Program-made: the position numbers and the translations under genes
In this document: positions 1 through 6,833 of the stretch, in pieces
How positions within the stretch are numbered: the first letter of the stretch is position 1
Layout of the letters: the number at the start of each line of letters is the position of its first letter
Source: Scatomorpha sp036653715
GTDB taxonomy: Bacteria > Bacillota > Clostridia > Oscillospirales > Oscillospiraceae
Length of the DNA: 15,851 nt
Assembly: GCA_036653715.1 (NCBI GenBank)
Contig: JAVVTL010000038.1
Coordinates: 1 to 15,851, forward strand
Direction of reading: 5' to 3'
Notes under the pieces: model-generated
Seen by the model: the letters and a program-made list of their open reading frames with translations, nothing else
What the model was told of the DNA's origin: nothing
Databases searched by the model: none

Positions 1-672
1 CCTTGCCTGCGGCAGGAGATAGTCGAACAGCGCGCGGTGACCGGCGGGGCTGGGGTGGATGCCGTCGCGGCTGAAAAGTCCGTCGAAGAATTTTGCGCGG
101 AGAAAGGCGCTGCGGGCGTCTAAAAACGGGAGGCCGCGCCTTGCGGCTATGCCCATGATGGCGAGGTTAAACATCTCGTTCCAGTGCTCTATGCTCTCGG
201 TGCGGTGCAGGAAGCGCAGCAGCGAGGCGGGGTCGGACTTTTGCGAGAACCAATTGAAATATCCCTCGCCGTCCACGGGTATCATGTTTATGATGACGGG
301 ATTCGTGCCGAGGACGAGCAGCCTATCAAGGAGCGCCTCATATGCCTCGACAAATTTCTCAATCGGGGTGTTGCAGTCGTGCCAGACCTCCGGCGTCTCC
401 GCGACGCGGGGCCAGTCAAAATCCGAGTCGTTGCCGCCAAGCATGACGAGAGTGTGGTTGCTTGAGCTTATATCGCTCTCAAAGCGGTCGAGACGCGCGA
501 GCGCGGCGGGTGCGGTGCAGCCGAATTTTGAGCGATTGTGCAGCTCAAAGCCAAGCTCGCGGCTGAGGAGGTTGATGAACGAGTCGGGATAGTGCGTGTA
601 TCTACCCGTTTCTTCGTTCATGATAACGCCGCCGGAGACGGAGTCGCCTATCACGCATACCGGATCACTCAT
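1..672 (-). CDS. SGNH/GDSL-family hydrolase, 3' end cut off by window edge
   Basis: Partial gene: 224 codons are visible from ATG at 672 to base 1 with no stop. All SGNH blocks can be read: VIGDS near the N-terminus with the nucleophile Ser11, a block II Gly at about 52, GGND with Asn81, and DGIHPSPAGH with Asp203 and His206. Only about 18 residues follow the catalytic His, so most of the protein is probably present. No signal peptide or membrane segment is seen, so I infer a cytoplasmic esterase, lipase or deacylase. The substrate cannot be read from sequence. A GAGG ribosome site precedes the ATG. The gene begins 24 bases after the PepSY gene stop and is probably co-transcribed with it and perhaps with the two-component genes. 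Family is secure; substrate is unknown. Confidence 0.88.
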   Translation of the reverse strand, partial: MSDPVCVIGDSVSGGVIMNEETGRYTHYPDSFINLLSRELGFELHNRSKFGCTAPAALARLDRFESDISSSNHTLVMLGGNDSDFDWPRVAETPEVWHDCNTPIEKFVEAYEALLDRLLVLGTNPVIINMIPVDGEGYFNWFSQKSDPASLLRFLHRTESIEHWNEMFNLAIMGIAARRGLPFLDARSAFLRAKFFDGLFSRDGIHPSPAGHRALFDYLLPQAR

Positions 673-696
673 AAAAACGCCTCGGTTCAGTTAATA

Positions 697-1086
697 TCAG
701 TCGTTGTCGCCCTGCCCGTTTTCATGCTCCGTCTCGCGCTCGACTACGGCGCCGGTTTGGGCGTGGATGGAGTATTCGTACTCCGCGCCGTTGTTCCAAA
801 GGTCGATTTTGTAGCAGGACATGCCCTCGTCCATGCCGAGACGGCATTTGACGACGGTGCTTTTATCGCCCGCAAGCCCGGCGTCCGCAAGGGCTATGGC
901 AATGGCCTTGTCCTCGCCCATCGCACGGGAGGAGGCGTAGGCGTAAAGTCCGCCGAGCACGGCACCCGTGACCACTGCGGCAACAACCAATACTATTATA
1001 ACTGTCTTCACTATCTTTGTCACGGTCTTTCTGTTCCGCTGCCCGTCGATTGCCGCCTCTGCGTTTGTTTTATTTGTATCGTCCAT
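697..1086 (-). CDS. Membrane-anchored PepSY-domain protein
   Basis: 129 residues from the ATG at 1086, chosen over an in-frame ATG at 1116 because AAAGGAGC lies 8 bases upstream of it and the longer start has no ribosome site. A charged cytoplasmic N-terminus (1-24) is followed by one membrane helix (about 25-49) and an extracytoplasmic PepSY-like domain (about 57-120). The domain shows the usual 'GEDKAIAIAL..AG' start, a 'CYKIDLW' strand, 'EYEYSI' and a closing 'TGAVV' turn. PepSY domains are often encoded beside two-component systems and are proposed to bind proteases or modulate sensors; that role is inference here. The tail is acidic. The gene follows the kinase by 72 bases and has its own promoter in an inverted repeat (see 1094-1142). 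Confident family call, unknown ligand. Confidence 0.87.
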   Translation of the reverse strand: MDDTNKTNAEAAIDGQRNRKTVTKIVKTVIIVLVVAAVVTGAVLGGLYAYASSRAMGEDKAIAIALADAGLAGDKSTVVKCRLGMDEGMSCYKIDLWNNGAEYEYSIHAQTGAVVERETEHENGQGDND

Positions 1087-1093
1087 AATAAAA

Positions 1094-1142
1094 GCTCCTT
1101 TAATGTTGTGACCCAATTATAAGGCCGCAAAATTAAAGGAGC
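1094..1142. repeat. Perfect 11-base inverted repeat covering the PepSY ribosome site
   Basis: GCTCCTTTAAT at 1094-1104 is mirrored exactly by ATTAAAGGAGC at 1132-1142, with a 27-base loop. Weaker pairing extends outwards for about 6 further positions. One arm contains the PepSY ribosome site (minus strand AAAGGAGC); the other overlaps the TTTAAT half-site upstream of the -10 box. A transcript reading through from the kinase gene would carry both arms and could hide the ribosome site. A transcript started at the internal -10 (1116-1121) would lack the upstream arm. The regulatory meaning is inference. Confidence 0.6.
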
Positions 1143-1148
1143 ATTAAT
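1116..1148 (-). promoter_or_regulatory. Predicted activator-type promoter of the PepSY gene
   Basis: On the minus strand a perfect -10 TATAAT lies at 1121-1116 with no good -35 at the normal distance. In its place are two half-sites, ATTAAT (1148-1143) and TTTAAT (1137-1132), exactly 11 bases apart. The nearer one ends 10 bases upstream of the -10. This is the arrangement of PhoB/OmpR-type activated promoters, where the tandem operator replaces the -35 box. The same spacing is found at the regulator's own promoter. Confidence 0.5.
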
Positions 1149-1158
1149 TCTTATATGT

Positions 1159-2508
1159 TTATTCGCCCTTTATCGGCAGTGTCAGGGTAAATACGCTGCC
1201 CTTGTCGGGCGTGCTCTCGACGGACATGCGCCCGCCGTGCGCCTCCGCTATCTGCTGCACCATGGAGAGGCCGAGGCCTGAGCCGCCGTAGACCCCGCGC
1301 GAGGCGTCCGCCTGCCAAAAGCGCCGCCAGATATTGGGCAGTTCCTCCGGCGCTATGCCGATGCCGTCGTCCGCCACCGAGAACAGGGCGTTTTCGCCCT
1401 CACTGCGGAGCGAGACGGTGACGTTTCCGCCGTCCCTGCCGTATTTGTACGCATTCTCAACAAGGTTTTGCACAAGGCGGGATATCATGCCCACGTCAAT
1501 ATCCGCGAAAACCGACGGCTGAAGCTCTGTTTTGAGCGATATGCCGCGCGTGTCGGTGAGCGCGATTTCGCCGCAGACGACCTCGACAAGCTCGGTGAGA
1601 TTGGCACGCTCCGGCGCTGTCTTTTGCGTGCCCTGGTCCATGCGGGTTATGGAGAGCAGCTGATTTATGAGCGCCGACATGTTGTTTGCCTGACGCTCCA
1701 CGACCTCAATGGTCTCGCGGTAGTCCTCGACGGTCTTGGCGTTGCCCATGGCGTATTCGCACTCGGCGAGTATGACCGCCGTCGGCGTGCGCAGCTCATG
1801 CGAGGCGTCGGAGGCGAAGCGCTTTTCGGAGTCGAATGAGGTTTCAAGCCTGTCAAACATCCTGTCGAAGGTGGAGGCAAGGCGGTGAATTTCGTCCCTG
1901 CCCTGCTTGAGACCTATTCTCGCGGAGAGGTCGGAGCCGTCGGCGATTTTGTCCACAGTGTCGCTAATCCTGCGCACGGGTTTGAAGGCGCTCTTGGCGA
2001 TGAGCCAGCCGCCCACGGCGGCTATGACGACCAACACCGGGAAAATGATGACAGAGAGAATCACGAGCGTATGTATCGCCGAGGAGGAGTTCTCTGTCGA
2101 TATCATGCCGCGCAGCCAAAGGTCGCCGTCCGGATTTGTGACATAGAGGTCATAGACGAGATATTTTTCGCCCTCTATCTCGACCTTGCGGGTGACGGCG
2201 TTTTCGAATCTGTCGTCGCCGTCAAAGGGCTTCAGGCCCGCGCCGGAGATAAGGCCGCCGTCCCCGTCGTATATGAGCGTATAGACGCTGTGATGATAGA
2301 GGTTAAACTCGTTCATGTCGAGCATGCCGTTGTCGTAATCGACCTCGGAGGCGTTTTCCTGAACGCTGCTTACGAGCCGCCCCTCCGCGTCGTTTGTGAC
2401 GACGGAGCCGGAGACTACCAGCATGAAGGTCAGCACGAGCGTTACGATTACGACCATCATGAAGGTGAACCAAACGGTAACTCTTGTTTTTATTGATATA
2501 AATCTCAT
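1159..2508 (-). CDS. Two-component sensor histidine kinase (HisKA/HATPase, HAMP)
   Basis: 449-residue classical membrane kinase. One helix (about 10-34) and a second (about 145-171) flank a sensor domain of about 110 residues outside the membrane, followed by HAMP (about 172-224). The DHp H-box is SHELRTP with the phospho-acceptor His237. The ATPase domain has an N-box around Asn352 (LVENAYKYG), a G1 box 380-384 (DDGIG), an F-box 'RRFWQAD', and a G2 box GGSGLGLS at 408-415. All catalytic elements are intact. The start codon overlaps the response regulator stop by 4 bases (ATGA), indicating translational coupling. The sensor domain resembles no ligand-binding fold I can name; the neighbouring PepSY protein and envelope genes suggest an envelope signal. 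The phospho-partner is the adjoining regulator. Confidence 0.96.
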   Translation of the reverse strand: MRFISIKTRVTVWFTFMMVVIVTLVLTFMLVVSGSVVTNDAEGRLVSSVQENASEVDYDNGMLDMNEFNLYHHSVYTLIYDGDGGLISGAGLKPFDGDDRFENAVTRKVEIEGEKYLVYDLYVTNPDGDLWLRGMISTENSSSAIHTLVILSVIIFPVLVVIAAVGGWLIAKSAFKPVRRISDTVDKIADGSDLSARIGLKQGRDEIHRLASTFDRMFDRLETSFDSEKRFASDASHELRTPTAVILAECEYAMGNAKTVEDYRETIEVVERQANNMSALINQLLSITRMDQGTQKTAPERANLTELVEVVCGEIALTDTRGISLKTELQPSVFADIDVGMISRLVQNLVENAYKYGRDGGNVTVSLRSEGENALFSVADDGIGIAPEELPNIWRRFWQADASRGVYGGSGLGLSMVQQIAEAHGGRMSVESTPDKGSVFTLTLPIKGE

Positions 2509-3179
2509 ACGTCGTCCCTCAGCGCCCAGCCGACGCCGCGCACGGTGCGTATGAGCTTTTTGTCAAATTCGGCGTCTATCTTGCGGCGGAGGTAGCTCAT
2601 GTAGACGTCCACCACGTTCGTGCCGCCCTCCCAGTCGTAGTTCCAAATGTTGTTCTCTATCGACTCGCGGGAGAGGACGGCGCCCTTGTTTCTTATCATG
2701 TATTCGAGCACGGCAAATTCCCTTGCGGAGAGGTCTATGGCACGTCCGTCCCGCGTGACGGAGTGCGCGCCCGCATTAAGGGTGAGGTCGCCGCAGGTGA
2801 AGATGTTTGTGGCGCTCCCGCCAGACTTGCGGGTCATGGCGCGGATGCGGGCCAAAAGCTCCTCAAAGGCAAAGGGCTTTATGAGGTAGTCCGACGCGCC
2901 GAGGTCCAGCCCCTCGACCCTGTCGCTCACCGCGTCGCGGGCGGTGAGAAAGAGCACGGGCGTCGCGTCCTCTCTCTCGCGCATTCCGCGCAAAAGCCCG
3001 AAGCCGCTCAGCTTCGGCATCATGACGTCAAATATACCCGCGTCGTATTCCGCGCATTTTAAAAACTCCTGCGCCTCCTGCCCGTCAAAGCAGGAATCCA
3101 CGGTGTAGCCCGCGGCCGTGAGGCGCTTGGAGATTATTCTGTTCAGGTCCTTTTCATCCTCGACAACAAGGATTCGCAT
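2505..3179 (-). CDS. OmpR/PhoB-family response regulator
   Basis: 224 residues. The receiver domain (1-about 115) has the acidic pair Glu7/Asp8, phosphorylation site Asp51 in 'FDVMMPKLSG', Thr79 and Lys101 ('LIKPF'). A winged-helix DNA-binding domain occupies about 125-222, with the C-terminal 'RTVRGVGWALRDD' typical of the OmpR class. It is a DNA-binding transcription factor activated by the kinase encoded just downstream. The start ATG at 3179 has a GGCGGGGA ribosome site. Half-sites resembling those at the PepSY promoter lie at its own promoter, suggesting autoregulation. Members of this family bind tandem direct repeats with about 11-base periodicity, which matches the elements seen here. 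No symbol is assigned because close relatives are too similar to separate. Confidence 0.96.
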   Translation of the reverse strand: MRILVVEDEKDLNRIISKRLTAAGYTVDSCFDGQEAQEFLKCAEYDAGIFDVMMPKLSGFGLLRGMREREDATPVLFLTARDAVSDRVEGLDLGASDYLIKPFAFEELLARIRAMTRKSGGSATNIFTCGDLTLNAGAHSVTRDGRAIDLSAREFAVLEYMIRNKGAVLSRESIENNIWNYDWEGGTNVVDVYMSYLRRKIDAEFDKKLIRTVRGVGWALRDDV

Positions 3180-3203
3180 GTGTCATCCCCGCCTTTCTCA
3201 TGT

Positions 3204-3232
3204 ATTCTACAGTCAAAAGATTAAAAAGTCAT
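3204..3232 (-). promoter_or_regulatory. Predicted promoter of the response regulator-kinase operon
   Basis: Minus-strand -10 TAGAAT at 3209-3204 (5 of 6 to consensus) with ATGACT at 3232-3227 as a weak -35 (4 of 6), spacer 17 bases. The promoter overlaps the tandem half-sites at 3220-3235, so control may be positive, as in PhoB-type promoters, or negative. Confidence 0.5.
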
Positions 3233-3235
3233 TAG
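3220..3235 (-). promoter_or_regulatory. Tandem TTAAT half-sites, putative regulator operator
   Basis: Minus strand reads CTAAT (3235-3231) and TTTAAT (3225-3220), with the TAAT cores 11 bases apart. The nearer site ends 10 bases before the -10 TAGAAT, the same geometry as upstream of the PepSY gene. Proposed binding site of the response regulator encoded at 2505-3179; inference from spacing and recurrence only. Confidence 0.42.
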
Positions 3236-3254
3236 AGAAAAGAGCGTTTTGTGA

Positions 3255-3272
3255 TTTTAATTGAGTTTTAAT
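3255..3272 (+). promoter_or_regulatory. Tandem TTTTAAT direct repeat upstream of the TIR-LRR gene
   Basis: TTTTAAT occurs at 3255-3261 and again at 3266-3272, 11 bases apart. The second copy ends 11 bases before the -10 box at 3284. It overlaps the -35 region, as in the two minus-strand promoters controlled by similar elements. This is the best of the repeat pairs because seven bases are identical in both copies. Confidence 0.45.
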
Positions 3273-3289
3273 GTACATGCCGTTATAAT
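3261..3289 (+). promoter_or_regulatory. Predicted sigma-A promoter of the TIR-LRR gene
   Basis: TTGAGT at 3261-3266, spacer 17, perfect TATAAT at 3284-3289. Transcription would start near 3296, giving a leader of about 70 bases. That leader holds a small GC hairpin (3318-3335) followed by ATCTTTTA. Confidence 0.65.
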
Positions 3290-3365
3290 GTGCTTAAGCA
3301 GCCTCTGAATAAATCCCGCCGCACGTCTTGGCGGCATCTTTTACGTCTGCGAAAGGAGCAAGCTA

Positions 3366-4970
3366 TTGAAGAACACCGAATATTTCAAGCCCTACGAGGG
3401 CGACGAGCCGTATATTTTCATAAGCTACGCCCACACGGATTCCCGAGAGGTTCTCAAAATAATCTCCGACATGCACGACAGGGGCTTCCGCATCTGGTAT
3501 GACGAGGGCATTGAGGCAGGCAGCGAATGGACGGAGTGCATCGCGAGCCATCTTGGCGGCGCGGCGCTCATGATAGGCTTTGTCTCGGAGAGCTATATGT
3601 CCTCCGCCAACTGCCGCCGCGAGATGAATTTTGCCGTTCAGAAGAAAATAAAGGTTCTCAACATATATCTCTCCCCCACCACCCTGACGCCCGGCATGGA
3701 GCTGCAAATCGGCGGCATTTGGGCGCTCATGAAATATGCCTACCCGAGCGACGCCCACTTCTACATGAAGCTTTACGAGGCGCCTGCGCTCCTTGCCATG
3801 AACCTCGGCGGAGAGCCGTCCGCCCCCGCCGCCCCGCCTGCAGAGGCAAGGCCCGAGCCGCGCGAGACGCCCCGCCGCACAAAAAAAGCCGCGCCCCCCT
3901 CAATTATCGAGGGGACACTCTCGCCCGACAGAGCCGCAAAACGAAAAAAAGCGCGGCGGATAACGGCTGTCTCCATCGTCTCCGTGCTGACGGTCGCCAT
4001 AATCACCCTGCTCATCGTGGGCTACTTTACCGGCTTTTTGGGGCGTATGCAAAACAAATTCTTCGCCGGCAGCGAGGCCGCGGAGACGCTCCCCGCCGAC
4101 ACCGTGGCTCAATTCAAAAACCCGATAGTCGAGGCGGCCGCCCGCATCTATTGCGGCAAGGGCAGCGGCGACGTCACCGTCGGCGACCTCACGGGGCTGA
4201 CGCAGCTGTATTTCTTTGGCGAGAGCTACTCCTATTCGGACGCCTACGCCCCGCCCGCGCTCACCTCCGAGCAAAACGAATACACGGCGGAGGACGGCGC
4301 GCTTATCGCGCGCGGCGGCATCTCCGACCTCTCTGATTTCGCGTATTTCCCCAGCCTGACGACGCTGCAGCTCAGCTTCGAGAGCCTCACCTCCCTCGAA
4401 ACGCTCCCCGCCATGAACCTGCGCACGCTCATCATAAGCTCAAACAGGCTCTCCTCTCTCTCGGGCGTGGGGCGGCTGCCCCTGCTCACGGAGCTTAACG
4501 CCGCGCACAATCCCCTGACGGACGCGGGCGACGTCGGCTCCTGCGCAGGCCTCGCCGTGCTCGACCTTTCGGGGGCCTCAATCGACGACTGGAGCGCCTT
4601 CAAGGCTCTGCCCAAGCTCACAAGCGCCGTTGTTTCGGGCGCTAACTTTGCGCAGCTCAAGCCGCTCTTATCCCTCCGCTCGCTGACGGAGCTTTCCATG
4701 CACGACTGCGACCTGCGCGGCGGCATTTTTGACAGGCTGGACTCCCCCAAGCTCCGTTCGCTGCGTCTCACGGATTGCTCCATCGACGGCTTTGCGGGTG
4801 CCGAGGAGCTTTCCGGCCTCACGGAGCTTTGGCTTGTCCGTGTCTCCGGCACAGCGGATTTCTCCGCGCTCTCCGCCCTGCCCGCCCTCTCTGACGTACA
4901 TATCGACGAATCCATGGAGCAATTTTTCACCGGCGCCCTGCCCTTCGAGCTTATAAGGGACGCCGAATAG
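3366..4970 (+). CDS. TIR domain - transmembrane - leucine-rich-repeat protein
   Basis: 534 residues, starting at TTG 3366 because AAAGGAG lies 7 bases upstream and no ATG fits. Residues 13-115 are a TIR domain: 'YIFISYAHTD' forms the first strand and loop, and Cys83/Glu86 ('SSANCRRE') sit where NAD-cleaving TIR enzymes carry the catalytic Glu. A Pro/Ala-rich basic linker (147-198) leads to one membrane helix (about 199-223). The outer part (about 320-515) is made of leucine-rich repeats with motifs such as 'LTTLQLSF', 'LRTLIISSN' and 'LRSLRLTD'. With positively charged residues before the helix, the TIR side should be cytoplasmic and the LRR side outside, a Toll-like receptor layout in reversed chain order. 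The gene diverges from the two-component operon. Role unknown: NAD-degrading effector, signalling adaptor or surface sensor are all possible. Confidence 0.87.
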   Translation: MKNTEYFKPYEGDEPYIFISYAHTDSREVLKIISDMHDRGFRIWYDEGIEAGSEWTECIASHLGGAALMIGFVSESYMSSANCRREMNFAVQKKIKVLNIYLSPTTLTPGMELQIGGIWALMKYAYPSDAHFYMKLYEAPALLAMNLGGEPSAPAAPPAEARPEPRETPRRTKKAAPPSIIEGTLSPDRAAKRKKARRITAVSIVSVLTVAIITLLIVGYFTGFLGRMQNKFFAGSEAAETLPADTVAQFKNPIVEAAARIYCGKGSGDVTVGDLTGLTQLYFFGESYSYSDAYAPPALTSEQNEYTAEDGALIARGGISDLSDFAYFPSLTTLQLSFESLTSLETLPAMNLRTLIISSNRLSSLSGVGRLPLLTELNAAHNPLTDAGDVGSCAGLAVLDLSGASIDDWSAFKALPKLTSAVVSGANFAQLKPLLSLRSLTELSMHDCDLRGGIFDRLDSPKLRSLRLTDCSIDGFAGAEELSGLTELWLVRVSGTADFSALSALPALSDVHIDESMEQFFTGALPFELIRDAE

Positions 4971-5010
4971 CGGCAGACAAGCCCGCAAAATCAGCCCTGC
5001 CCGCACAAAT

Positions 5011-5048
5011 AATACCGCCCCGCCCAAGATTTCGGGCGGGGCGGTATT
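5011..5048. terminator. Bidirectional terminator hairpin between convergent genes
   Basis: AATACCGCCCCGCCC (5011-5025) pairs perfectly over 15 bases with 5034-5048, around an 8-base loop. It lies 40 bases after the TIR-LRR stop and 3 bases after the spoVAE stop. The A/T bases at the stem foot supply short U tracts in either direction, so it probably serves both genes. Confidence 0.85.
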
Positions 5049-5051
5049 GAT

Positions 5052-5429
5052 TTATGACTTTTCCCGCGATTTGAAGAGCAGCGCCACGAGGAAGCCGAAA
5101 AATACGGCGGCGCATATGCCGGCGGAGGCGGCGCTCAGACCGCCCGTGAGCGCTCCCATGAGACCCTTTTCCGCGACCGCCTCCTTAACGCCCTTTGCCA
5201 GCAGATTTCCAAAGCCCGTGAGCGGCACGGTCGCGCCCGCGCCCGCCCAGTCCGCTATCGGCTGATATATGCCGAGCGCGCCCAAAACGACGCCCGCCAC
5301 GACATAGCTCGTGAGTATCCTTGCGGGGGTCAGCTTTGTCCTGTCTATGAGCACCTGCCCGACGACGCAGAAAGCGCCGCCGACGACAAAGGCCTTCAAA
5401 TAGCCCAAGAGCATTTCCAAAACTAACAC
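5052..5429 (-). CDS. spoVAE: Stage V sporulation protein AE
   Basis: About 120-125 residues, very hydrophobic, with several predicted membrane helices. Family hallmarks are 'AFVVGGAFCVVGQ' near the N-terminus, 'KLTPARIL', and 'GAGATVPLTGFG' in the middle. SpoVAE is part of the SpoVA machinery that moves dipicolinic acid into the developing spore and out at germination, in the inner forespore membrane. The start is uncertain: GTG at 5429 overlaps the end of spoVAD by 7 bases, while TTG at 5420 has a better-spaced GGGAGAGG site and ATG at 5414 gives the usual family N-terminus. Translation is probably coupled to spoVAD. The terminator at 5011-5048 follows immediately. Confidence 0.93.
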   Translation of the reverse strand: MLVLEMLLGYLKAFVVGGAFCVVGQVLIDRTKLTPARILTSYVVAGVVLGALGIYQPIADWAGAGATVPLTGFGNLLAKGVKEAVAEKGLMGALTGGLSAASAGICAAVFFGFLVALLFKSREKS

Positions 5430-6442
5430 CTCTCCCTCTCTATTGCCACGGCGTGGCAGATTCCGGGGATGCTCTCGCCCTGCATGGTGGTCGTGGGCGA
5501 CATGAGCGCGCCCGTCGCGGCAAAAAGCACCCGCTTCCAGACGCCCTTCGCCATGCCGCGCAGGACGTGGCCCGACAGCACGGAGGCGGAGCAGCCGCAG
5601 CCCGAGCCGCCCGAGTGCGTGTCCTGCGCCTCGATGTCGTACATCAACACGCCGCAGTCCATATATCGCACGCCGAGGTCCGTGCCGTCGTCCGAAAACA
5701 AATCGCGCACAATCTCCTGCCCGAGCTTGCCGAGGTCGCCCGTCAAAATCGCGTCGTAATACTCGGGCGTGCGCCCGGTGTCCGCGAAGTGGGCGGAGAG
5801 GGTGTCATATGCGGCGGGTGCCATTGCCGCGCCCATGTTCCCCGCGTCGCTTATGCCGGCGTCAACGATTTTACCCGTGGTCACATGTGTGATATACGGC
5901 CCCGGCCCCTCGCCGCCGAGGATTATCGCGCCCGCGCCTGTCACCGTCCACTGCGCCGTCGGCGAGCGCATGCTGCCGTATTCGAGCGGGAAGCGGAATT
6001 GCCGCTCGGCGGAGCAAAAGTGCGAGCTTGTGAGCGCGGCGCAGACGTCCGCCCAGCCGCCCTCGATTGCGAGCGCCGCGAGGGACAGCGATTCCGCCAT
6101 CGTGGAGCACGCGCCGTACAGCCCGAAATACGGGACGCCCGCATCCCGCAGGGCAAAGGCGGAACCGGCGCATTGGTTTAAAAGGTCGCCGGAGAATATA
6201 TAATTCAGTGTGGACGGCGGTGTTTTGGCCTTGTCGCAGGCGAGCGCGAAGCATTGCTTAAGCATGGCGCTCTCCGCCTTTTCCCAGCTCTTTTCGCCGA
6301 AATAGGAATCGGAGCTGATATAGTCGAAGGTGTGCTTCAGCGGGCCTTGCCCCTCTTTTTTCCCCGCGACGGCGGCGCTGCCCAAAATGGAGGGCTGGAG
6401 CGAGAGCCGAACGGTTTGTTTTCCGATATGCTTTTCAGCCAT
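5423..6442 (-). CDS. spoVAD: Stage V sporulation protein AD
   Basis: 339 residues with a thiolase-like fold, the length expected for SpoVAD. Clear family segments are 'LQPSILGSAAVAGKKEGQGP' at 16-35, 'SGDLLNQ', 'YGACSTMAES' (Cys112 at the thiolase-like position), 'RSPTAQWTVTGAG', and 'CGCSASVLSGHVL'. SpoVAD is the soluble dipicolinic-acid-binding component at the inner forespore membrane and acts with SpoVAC and SpoVAE. It is first in a two-gene spoVAD-spoVAE unit. An AAAGGAA ribosome site lies 11 bases before ATG. The upstream neighbour is spoIIID rather than spoVAC, with a terminator between, so this unit needs its own promoter. A forespore sigma-G promoter would be expected, but I could not identify one convincingly in 6443-6517. 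Confidence 0.96.
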   Translation of the reverse strand: MAEKHIGKQTVRLSLQPSILGSAAVAGKKEGQGPLKHTFDYISSDSYFGEKSWEKAESAMLKQCFALACDKAKTPPSTLNYIFSGDLLNQCAGSAFALRDAGVPYFGLYGACSTMAESLSLAALAIEGGWADVCAALTSSHFCSAERQFRFPLEYGSMRSPTAQWTVTGAGAIILGGEGPGPYITHVTTGKIVDAGISDAGNMGAAMAPAAYDTLSAHFADTGRTPEYYDAILTGDLGKLGQEIVRDLFSDDGTDLGVRYMDCGVLMYDIEAQDTHSGGSGCGCSASVLSGHVLRGMAKGVWKRVLFAATGALMSPTTTMQGESIPGICHAVAIERERC

Positions 6443-6513
6443 GTTTTATCCGTTCCTTTCGAGGCTTGACGCGCGATAGCGTTATCGGACATAGCATTTG
6501 CGAATACGCGCGT

Positions 6514-6549
6514 AAAAATACGCTCCTGCCCGCGAGAGCAAAAGCGTAT
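6514..6549 (-). terminator. Rho-independent terminator after spoIIID
   Basis: On the minus strand a 12-base-pair stem (ATACGCTTTTGC with GCAGGAGCGTAT, two G-T wobbles) closes an 8-base loop and is followed by TTTT. It starts 6 bases after the spoIIID stop. It separates spoIIID from spoVAD, so the two are probably independent units. Confidence 0.75.
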
Positions 6550-6555
6550 CTGCCG

Positions 6556-6804
6556 CTATTCTCCTCTGTATTTGCGTTTGGTCGCCATGCCGCCGCGGAT
6601 ATGCCGCTCGGCCTTGTTAAATTCAAGCAGCTCCCTGACCCTCGCAAAAAGCTCCGGATTCACATACCCCAACCGTTCCGTTATGTCCTTATGTACGGTT
6701 GACTTTGAGACTCCGAATTTTTTGGCGGCGGCGCGGACGGTGGTCTTGTTTTCGGTTATGTACTCCGCGAGCCTGACGGCGCGCTCCTCAATGTCAGTCC
6801 TCAT
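6556..6804 (-). CDS. spoIIID: Sporulation transcriptional regulator SpoIIID
   Basis: 82 residues, typical for SpoIIID. A helix-turn-helix lies at about 21-46 ('TVRAAAKKFGVSKSTVHKDI'), followed by 'ERLGYVNPEL' and the conserved basic tail 'RHIRGGMATKRKY' at 67-79, which makes extra DNA contacts in this family. SpoIIID is a mother-cell transcription factor that activates or represses sigma-E genes and helps switch to sigma-K. The start ATG at 6804 was chosen because GGGAG lies 8 bases upstream; an in-frame ATG at 6822 lacks a ribosome site. A candidate sigma-E promoter lies at 6834-6863 and a terminator follows the gene, so it is monocistronic. It diverges from the dlt-like operon across a 194-base spacer. 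Confidence 0.97.
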   Translation of the reverse strand: MRTDIEERAVRLAEYITENKTTVRAAAKKFGVSKSTVHKDITERLGYVNPELFARVRELLEFNKAERHIRGGMATKRKYRGE

Positions 6805-6833
6805 ATACACCACTCCCGGCATGTCGGTGGTTA

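Noticed and set aside
538..1122. 194-codon plus-strand frame
   Set aside because: Opposite the PepSY and SGNH genes, both of which have clear domain motifs and ribosome sites.
6443..6517. Sigma-G promoter for spoVAD
   Set aside because: Expected from biology, but no pair of -35 and -10 elements with suitable spacing was convincing.
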